DNA from: Chara braunii
Taxonomy: Eukaryota; Streptophyta; Charophyceae; Charales; Characeae
Direction: 5' to 3'
NCBI GenBank assembly: GCA_003427395.1
Contig: BFEA01000131.1
Span: forward strand, 1,538,945-1,561,146
DNA length: 22,202 bases
A model generated the notes under the pieces. It searched no databases, had not been told where the DNA came from, and saw nothing but the letters and a program-made list of their open reading frames with translations. Positions 17,830 through 22,202 of the stretch are shown in pieces. How positions within the stretch are numbered: position 1 is the first letter of the stretch; the number at the start of each line of letters is the position of its first letter. Position numbers and translations under genes: made by a program.

Positions 17830-18160
17830 AATTTTCTTCTTTTTCTTTTTTTCTTCTTTTTCTTTGTTTTCAAGGTTGTCAAATTTGGGCATAGATTTTC
17901 TGGCATAGCGAGCATTGACGTGTGGAATGGCCCAAATGCTACCAAATTTGGCACACAGCAACCTGAAACCAAAACAAAAACAGGCAAACAAAAAAGACCC
18001 CCAAACCCTAATTCAGTTTGGAACCTGTTACTCAAGTGGGGGTCCCCGTTAACCACTTGTGGTGGCAAGAGGACGAAGTTCGGAGCCTGAGGCGGACGCA
18101 GAAGTGGTGCAGAGGAAGTCTCTGCCAGGCGGGTTCTGTCCCTACCTGCATCCAACTCGC
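17830..18160. other. No gene recognised
   Basis: T-rich patch at 17828-17870, then unique sequence. A minus-strand frame over 17823-18245 covers the tandem repeat and has no motif. Confidence 0.45.
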
Positions 18161-18270
18161 ACAGACAGCTTTTCCCTTGTCGCCCCATATTGCATAACTG
18201 TCTCAAGTTCTCAGCACAGACAGCTTTTCCCTTGTCGCCCCACATTGCATAACTGTCTCAAGTTCTCAAC
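18161..18270. repeat. 55-bp tandem duplication
   Basis: ACAGACAGCTTTTCCCTTGT and what follows (18161-18215) is repeated at 18216-18270 with about one substitution in the central segment (CATATTG against CACATTG). The near identity implies a recent event. Confidence 0.9.
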
Positions 18271-18383
18271 AATTACGTTCTTTTTTCATTTTCTTCCAAA
18301 CAACATGTGTGCATGTTTGGAGGGGGTGCTCTTACCGCCTCTCCTAGCAAGGACACTTAAGGACACCGGGTAGAAAAAGTCCA

Positions 18384-18475
18384 GTTGATGTAGCTCAGTG
18401 GTTAGAGCACTGGTTGGAAATGTGCATTGTGGTACAAGGTTGCCGGTTCAAAACCCCGCAGCCTTGCGCATTGAC
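18384..18475 (+). other. tRNA-like Pol III A/B box pair, not a functional tRNA
   Basis: TAGCTCAGTGGTTAGAGCA (18391-18409) is a near-perfect D-arm and A box, and GGTTCAAAACC (18445-18455) a perfect B-box consensus, about 54 bases apart. The acceptor (GTTGATG) has no partner downstream and the T stem (GCCGG with CCCCG) does not pair, so it is a decayed tRNA or the head of a SINE. GACACCGG occurs on both sides (18362 and 18473) and could be a short duplication. No A tail is nearby. Confidence 0.6.
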
Positions 18476-18751
18476 ACCGGCAGGGCATTAGATTGACGCA
18501 CTTCTGGACACACACTCCCTTGGGATGACGCATGGTACTATTACAGACACTGCCTGCGCACCACTCAAGGGTGGTTCATGGTGTTGTATGTTGGTTCTGG
18601 GTTTCGCATGGGTTGCTCCGGGGTGTTGGTCGTGGGTGTTCTGTGGATCTCCCCAGTTTGGCATATCACACGTTCGTGCCATTTCCGATAGTCGTTCATA
18701 TGGTAGAGCCACGTTTCTGACTCCTCACTGTTCAAGGACTGTCCGCCATAA
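18476..18751. other. No gene recognised
   Basis: Upstream region of the coding remnant that follows. No promoter element is convincing. Confidence 0.4.
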
Positions 18752-19735
18752 ATGGGTTGCGACGAGGATCGCTCGATTGAGGCGAAGGAAAAGTTGGTCA
18801 GCCATAGGAAGTCCGTTGACTGGAGAAACAAGGTTCTCTCCGTGTTGACTAGCAGTAGACTGAAGAGCCGGGAGATCGCACTCGTCGAAGGCATTGCGCA
18901 GATAAAGTGGAAAGACCCGGGGGACGTGACATCCATCGCACTGTTCGGCAATGACCCTTTGGAGGCGGACATCAGGAGAGCAGAGCTGAAGGAGGCGGTG
19001 GCTGCCGCAAAGAGTCACACGTTTGCCCTCGATGTGTGCAAACCGGTTGACCTGAAGCTGTGGAAACCACAAGCATTCGAGACTTTGACTTCTCATCTTC
19101 AGACATGGTGTCCGTCACATTGGATGCTCATTGTTTTCGTGCCGTGACAACACAACCTCTCGTGAAGCTGCTGGAAGGGAAGTGGATGAGGAGGATTCAG
19201 CAGAAGAAAAGCTTCCCCGATGGGAACAATTTGTACACGGAAGACGACCGCATGTACATCCTCTTCAAGAGGGACGTTTTGCGCGTTAACACGTCCCTCG
19301 TTTATGAGGGAAGGTTGTCGAAGGGTGCTACTGCTGCGGTGCAGTTGCCTCAGAGGATTACCCAGACGGATGTGTCGGAGATTCCCTTCACGTTTTGCGA
19401 CTGGTCGCAGATCGCGTCTGAACGACAGGGAAGTATCAACAGTGACACGGAACGCAATCCGACCCAATTTGTTTGTCATCTTGATTTCGTCAACAAAAAG
19501 GGAGAGGGTGTTGTCTTCCTTGGGAATCCTCACGTGCGAAGCGTGTGGGAACTTTTAAAGACAGACCGACACGTTATCGCAATGGAAGGGAGCTCCGACC
19601 TGCTGCAACTCACGGTGCAACTCATTAAAAGCAAGGTCAATTCGAGAGTCCACAATTGCGAGTTCATGGCCGTGAAGGCAACATGGGATTGCGTGTCGAG
19701 CAACAAGACGGACATGTGGTTCAAGTTGAGTGAGA
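18752..19735 (+). pseudogene. Unrecognised protein, ~330 codons, one frameshift, probably 3'-truncated
   Basis: The longest coherent protein signal in the window. Frame one opens at ATG 18752, directly after an in-frame TAA, and reads to about residue 111 with hydrophilic, Lys/Glu-rich sequence (VDWRNKVLSV, VEGIAQIKWKDPGDV, FGNDPLEADIRRAELKEAV). At about 19081-19090 it passes into the next frame as if one base were lost near ACTTTGACTT. The second frame continues with DFSSSDMVSVTLDAHCFRAV, LYTEDDRMYILFKRDVLRV, PFTFCDWSQIAS, GVVFLGNPHVRSVWELLKT, HVIAMEGSSDLLQLTVQLIKSK and WDCVSSNKTDMWFKLSE, then runs into Lys/Thr-rich sequence from an A-rich tract, so the real C-terminus is probably missing. 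I cannot name the family. FLGNP..R..WELLKT..HVIAMEGSSDLL has a weak look of a Rossmann-type or methyltransferase-like strand-helix-acid pattern, not enough for a call. From memory similar proteins occur in many copies in Chara, which would fit a mobile element. Codon use is even and stops are absent over more than 300 codons, unlike the neighbours. A sequencing error, an intron or true decay could explain the slip. Confidence 0.55.
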
Positions 19736-19919
19736 GAAAAAAGGAACAAGATAAAACAAAAACAAAAACAAATTCAAAACAATCTGAAAAAAAAAACTAT
19801 GAAAAAAACTAAAAGAAACAACATTTGCCTGAGCATTACATCCAAATTACTTACCAAATTTAAAACAAAAATCAAACCCAGAAAATTAATAAGAAAAATA
19901 AAAAATAAAAAATAAATAA
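19736..19919. repeat. A-rich low-complexity tract
   Basis: Repeated AAAACAAAAAC, AATAAAAAAT and similar to 19919. It separates the coding remnant from the inverted-repeat element. Confidence 0.85.
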
Positions 19920-20329
19920 TGGAAAATTTTTCGAAATGCCCCTGAAGTTTGCATTTATTTGCGGCGTGCCCCTCTAACGACCGACTTACCTTGTCGCGCC
20001 CTCTAACAACGAATGATGTTTCCAGAAAAACCCTGGCGTTGTTTGGGCTTGAAAAATGTTTCATATGCCCCTACCAGTACCAGTACCAAATTTTCAGTAT
20101 GCCCCTACCGGATGGCAGTTGAGAACCAGCACAAAAGTTTCCCATATGCCCTTATTGGTACCGTCCATCCTTCTAGTGAGCCCCTGTGGCCGTTGTTGAC
20201 ACTCGCAGTCTTTCCCCTGGCCCAGGGAGAGATGCTACCGGGGCATATCAAAAATTTGGCAATGAGCATGGACACACACACCCGCACACGCACACGCACA
20301 CAACACACATATACACACACACGCGCACA

Positions 20330-20365
<36 letters not shown>

Positions 20366-20393
20366 ACACACATATACACACACACGCGCACAC

Positions 20394-20432
<39 letters not shown>

Positions 20433-20729
20433 CAGACCATTTTTCCGTGACGGCGCGTGGAATGCCTATCACATTGAATTCAAATTCCTGCCACCACTGC
20501 TGCAAGGGCATCACAGAAAGATGTGTGCCCCTCGTGAGGGCATTTCAGGGACCGACCGACGAAACGCCACCAGCGGTCCAGTAAGGGCATCTCGGAGAGT
20601 TTCGGCCCATGCTGCCAGGGGCCTGCAGAAAATTTCAGAGGCCCGAGGGGCACCACAGGGTAAGTCGGCCTTTACAGGGGCACGCTGCAAATAAACACAA
20701 ACTTTGGGGGCATTTCAAAAATTTTCCCA
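19920..20729. mobile_element. 810-bp terminal-inverted-repeat element with mirrored TGCCCCT motifs
   Basis: 19920-20003 and 20645-20729 are inverted copies, roughly four-fifths identical by eye: TGGAAAATTTTTCGAAATGCC at the left against TGGGAAAATTTTTGAAATGCC at the right, then AAGTTTG..TTTATTTGC.GCGTGCCCCT and CCGACTTACC.TGT. The left half carries ATGCCCCT or GTGCCCCT at 19936, 19966, 20065 and 20099 and ATGCCCTT at 20145. The right half carries the reverse complement at 20505, 20537 and 20584 and within the end. A nested inverted pair lies at about 20090-20107 and 20240-20261. Such sub-terminal motifs often bind transposase. No transposase frame is present. Target duplication cannot be read in the A-rich flank. 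Confidence 0.8.
20272..20429. repeat. (CA)n microsatellite inside the inverted-repeat element
   Basis: CA repeats with a 63-bp internal duplication: CAACACACATATACACACAC at 20301 and again at 20364, each followed by ACGCGCACAC. Confidence 0.95.
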
Positions 20730-20744
20730 AAAAGAATTGAAATT

Positions 20745-21115
20745 AGCGAGTGAGTGAGCACGTATTCAACACCACCATCTTTGGTGATTCTTCAATTTTT
20801 TTTGGCACAACCAAATACCCTGAAAGTTTACAGATGCGTACTTCACATATTGCAAAACTCAATAAAAAAAATTCAAAAAATAATAAATATGTTCAGGCCC
20901 TGCAATAATGTGAAAACAACAATTAAAAAGTGAAAACAAAAAACGAAATAGTGAGTGGGCGGGCATGCTTTAACACCGCCATCTTTGGCAAATTTTAAAT
21001 GTTCGTTTTGCTTAGCAAAATGACTTCAAAATTTATAGGCATGTACCTCACATCATAGAGTACTCACCACAAAACATTCAGAAAAGAAACTTATTTGTAG
21101 GCCCCGAAAATATTT
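20745..21115. repeat. Two diverged ~200-bp direct repeats (family a)
   Basis: GTGAGTGAGCACGTATTCAA, CACCACCATCTTTGG from about 20750, and GTGAGTGGGCGGGCATGCTT, AACACCGCCATCTTTGG from about 20951. Also GCGTACTTCACAT against CATGTACCTCACAT, and CAGGCCCTGCAATAATG against TAGGCCCCGAAAATAT. AT-rich, no coding sense. Confidence 0.7.
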
Positions 21116-21167
21116 TTTGGCGGGGGCTGAACGCCGTCGGGTTTGGGCCCCGTACGGGACCCTGAAC

Positions 21168-21213
21168 GCCCGTACATACGGAGGTCGGCCAAGGGACCTC
21201 CGTACGTACGGGC
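21168..21213. repeat. 19-bp hairpin, GTAC-rich
   Basis: GCCCGTACATACGGAGGTC (21168-21186), loop of eight, then GACCTCCGTACGTACGGGC (21195-21213), complementary except one position. A perfect 10-bp palindrome CCCGTACGGG lies just before it (about 21149-21158). Confidence 0.85.
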
Positions 21214-21236
21214 TGGTGACCTTGTATATATGTATA

Positions 21237-21560
21237 TATACTGATGAGTCGGTGAAACTCCGATAAAACAGTTTGCCACAGCCCCTCGTTTGTTGTCCTC
21301 TTCTCCCTCTCTGCCTACGGTTTACCGGGCAGCTATGTTTGAGTATATATACATATACATATAGTGGTTTGTTCCCACCTCAGGGTATTAATGTTATCAG
21401 TGTATGAAACTTTGCAGATTGTAGAACGTTTAACCTCCAGATGAATCGATGAAACTTTGGTGAAGCAGTTTGTCATAACTCCTCCTTTATTGTGCTCTTC
21501 TTCGTCTCTACCTCTGGTTTACCAGATAATTTTGTTTGAAAATATACACCATGACTTCGA
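21237..21560. repeat. Two diverged 197-bp direct repeats (family b)
   Basis: GATGAGTCGGTGAAACTCCG, ACAGTTTGCCACAGCCCCTC, TTTGTTGTCCTCTTCT, GGTTTACCGGGCAGCTATGTTTGA from about 21242, and GATGAATCGATGAAACTTTG, GCAGTTTGTCATAACTCCTC, TTTATTGTGCTCTTCT, GGTTTACCAGATAATTTTGTTTGA from about 21440. Both copies end in a TATATACA-like stretch. Confidence 0.8.
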
Positions 21561-21885
21561 TAACACCCTAGTACCTTTTTCACTGGTCAGGTTGAGCGTC
21601 AGTGGCTGGGGCCGTCACTAAATGGCCATGTTGTACCTGAGTGCAAGCGGCGTGTCTAGAGTACATTTTTTGACTTTGACATACCTTCCTTTTGTGTTTT
21701 GGTGGTTTTTTATGGTGTGTGAACCAGCAGTCTGTCGAGTTTTCGGTTTGATGTTGCATACGAGGTCGAGAGAGAGTCTGCTTTTAATTTGTGTCATAAG
21801 TACCTTGAGATGTTGCATAGGTGGCCACCTCACGATATCAGTTATCGGGTAGTCGTTGATGCTTAACCAAAGACATGGTGGTGTA
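21561..21885. other. No gene recognised
   Basis: Short frames on both strands without motifs. Confidence 0.4.
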
Positions 21886-21940
21886 CTATTCCACGTTCTA
21901 GGAGAAGATTCATTCTAATTTTGCACATTTGGTGAAAGTG
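21886..21940 (+). repeat. Hairpin family copy 3, single arm and loop
   Basis: CCACGTTCTAGGAGAAGATTC, ATTCTAATTTTGCACATTTG, GTGAAAGT matches the left arm and loop of the hairpin at 17504-17606. Weaker homology continues left (CCAAAGACATGGTGGTGTAC against CCAAAAATCAGGGCGCTGTA). The returning arm is absent, so it is a solo or truncated copy. Confidence 0.75.
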
Positions 21941-21977
21941 CAGCCAAGCCCTGAGAATCACGTGCAGAGACCAACAG

Positions 21978-22042
21978 GCCCTAGCTAAGTGAGCAACCCA
22001 TAACTGCTGAAACACAGACCTGAATTCGAATCCAGAGCATAA
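21978..22042 (+). other. tRNA-like Pol III box pair
   Basis: TAGCTAAGTGAGCAACCC (21982-21999) resembles a D-arm and A box. GAATTCGAATCCAGAG (22022-22037) resembles a T-arm and B box. Spacing is about 40 bases, as in a tRNA. Stems are mostly lost. Probably a tRNA-derived SINE head or tRNA relic. Confidence 0.5.
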
Positions 22043-22175
22043 ATTCGGCCACCTCCAGCTCCACTTCATACTCGTCGCCCGCCTAGATTTTGGTGGCGGG
22101 TCTACGCTAATCTGCTGCGAGGACCCTTCAGATTACCTCCAGGGGCCCTCTGATATGTGTGAAAGGGATCCTTTG

Positions 22176-22202
22176 CTCTCTCTCTCTCTCTGTATACACA
22201 CA
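22176..22202. repeat. CT then TATACACACA microsatellite at window edge
   Basis: CTCTCTCTCTCTCTG followed by TATACACACA. Continues beyond the window. Confidence 0.8.

Noticed and set aside
18384-18460. Functional tRNA gene
   Set aside because: Acceptor and T stems do not pair. Only the internal promoter boxes are preserved.
18565-19096. Minus-strand frames of 123-135 codons
   Set aside because: Shadows of the plus-strand coding remnant at 18752-19735.
20013-20584. Frames across the CA tract, up to 145 codons
   Set aside because: They lie inside a non-coding inverted-repeat element and consist mostly of CA-encoded Thr-His.
21241-21265. Hammerhead ribozyme core (CTGATGAGTC..GTGAAAC)
   Set aside because: The core resembles CUGAUGA...GAAA, but stem II is at most one or two pairs, no stem I forms next to it, stem III (with CGGAGGTC upstream) needs a bulge, and the tandem copy at 21440 has lost the CUGAUGA. 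Likely chance, though a covariance-model search would settle it.

Overview
This is repeat-dominated eukaryotic nuclear DNA. It has long microsatellites (GA, TG, CA, CT, ATC), many poly(A)/poly(T) tracts next to short retroposon bodies, decayed transposon coding remnants, long inverted repeats, and a 50-N gap inside a GA tract. Nothing looks prokaryotic. The style of the remnants (a PIF/Harbinger transposase with an ADDATDEHF...DKLRMS...YRWASGETFE signature, and an L1-type plant-like reverse transcriptase) resembles, from memory, the repeat-rich genome of a streptophyte alga such as Chara. That placement is inference and was not checked. I see no gene that is clearly intact.

Layout. 1-1562 is a set of tandem arrays (periods about 48, 53, then 31/41 bp), the last with a clear higher-order structure. 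1700-1882 holds tails of a short poly(A) retroposon family that recurs at 10.0-10.2 kb, 11.8-12.5 kb, 14.4 kb and 15.8 kb. 2.8-4.5 kb is simple sequence plus one duplicated block. 4.7-5.7 kb (minus) is a broken L1-like reverse transcriptase. 7.2-9.9 kb contains a GA tract with the gap, an ATC-rich stretch and a degenerate repeat cluster. 10.2-11.2 kb (minus) is a broken Harbinger transposase truncated at the poly(A) of a retroposon. 11.8-17.8 kb is dense in small elements: a SINE with target-site duplications, hairpins, short inverted-terminal elements, a pair of inverted blocks 2.6 kb apart, and a roughly 1.05-kb long-inverted-repeat element (16777-17829) that contains two hairpins of a family seen a third time at 21.9 kb.

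18.75-19.74 kb (plus) carries the only substantial unassigned protein-coding region: about 330 codons in two overlapping frames that join at one apparent single-base loss. Right after an A-rich stretch lies an 810-bp element (19920-20729) with about 84-bp terminal inverted repeats and mirrored internal TGCCCCT motifs around a CA microsatellite. The window ends in two pairs of roughly 200-bp duplicated units, a 19-bp perfect-but-one hairpin, and tRNA-like Pol III box pairs.

The parts do not form a pathway. The useful reading is of nested mobile elements: probable autonomous-type machinery (LINE reverse transcriptase, Harbinger transposase), all broken, and several non-autonomous families (a SINE with a shared 3' core, hairpin MITE-like units, long-inverted-repeat elements) that such machinery could have mobilised. 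Which element used which machinery is not shown by this sequence.
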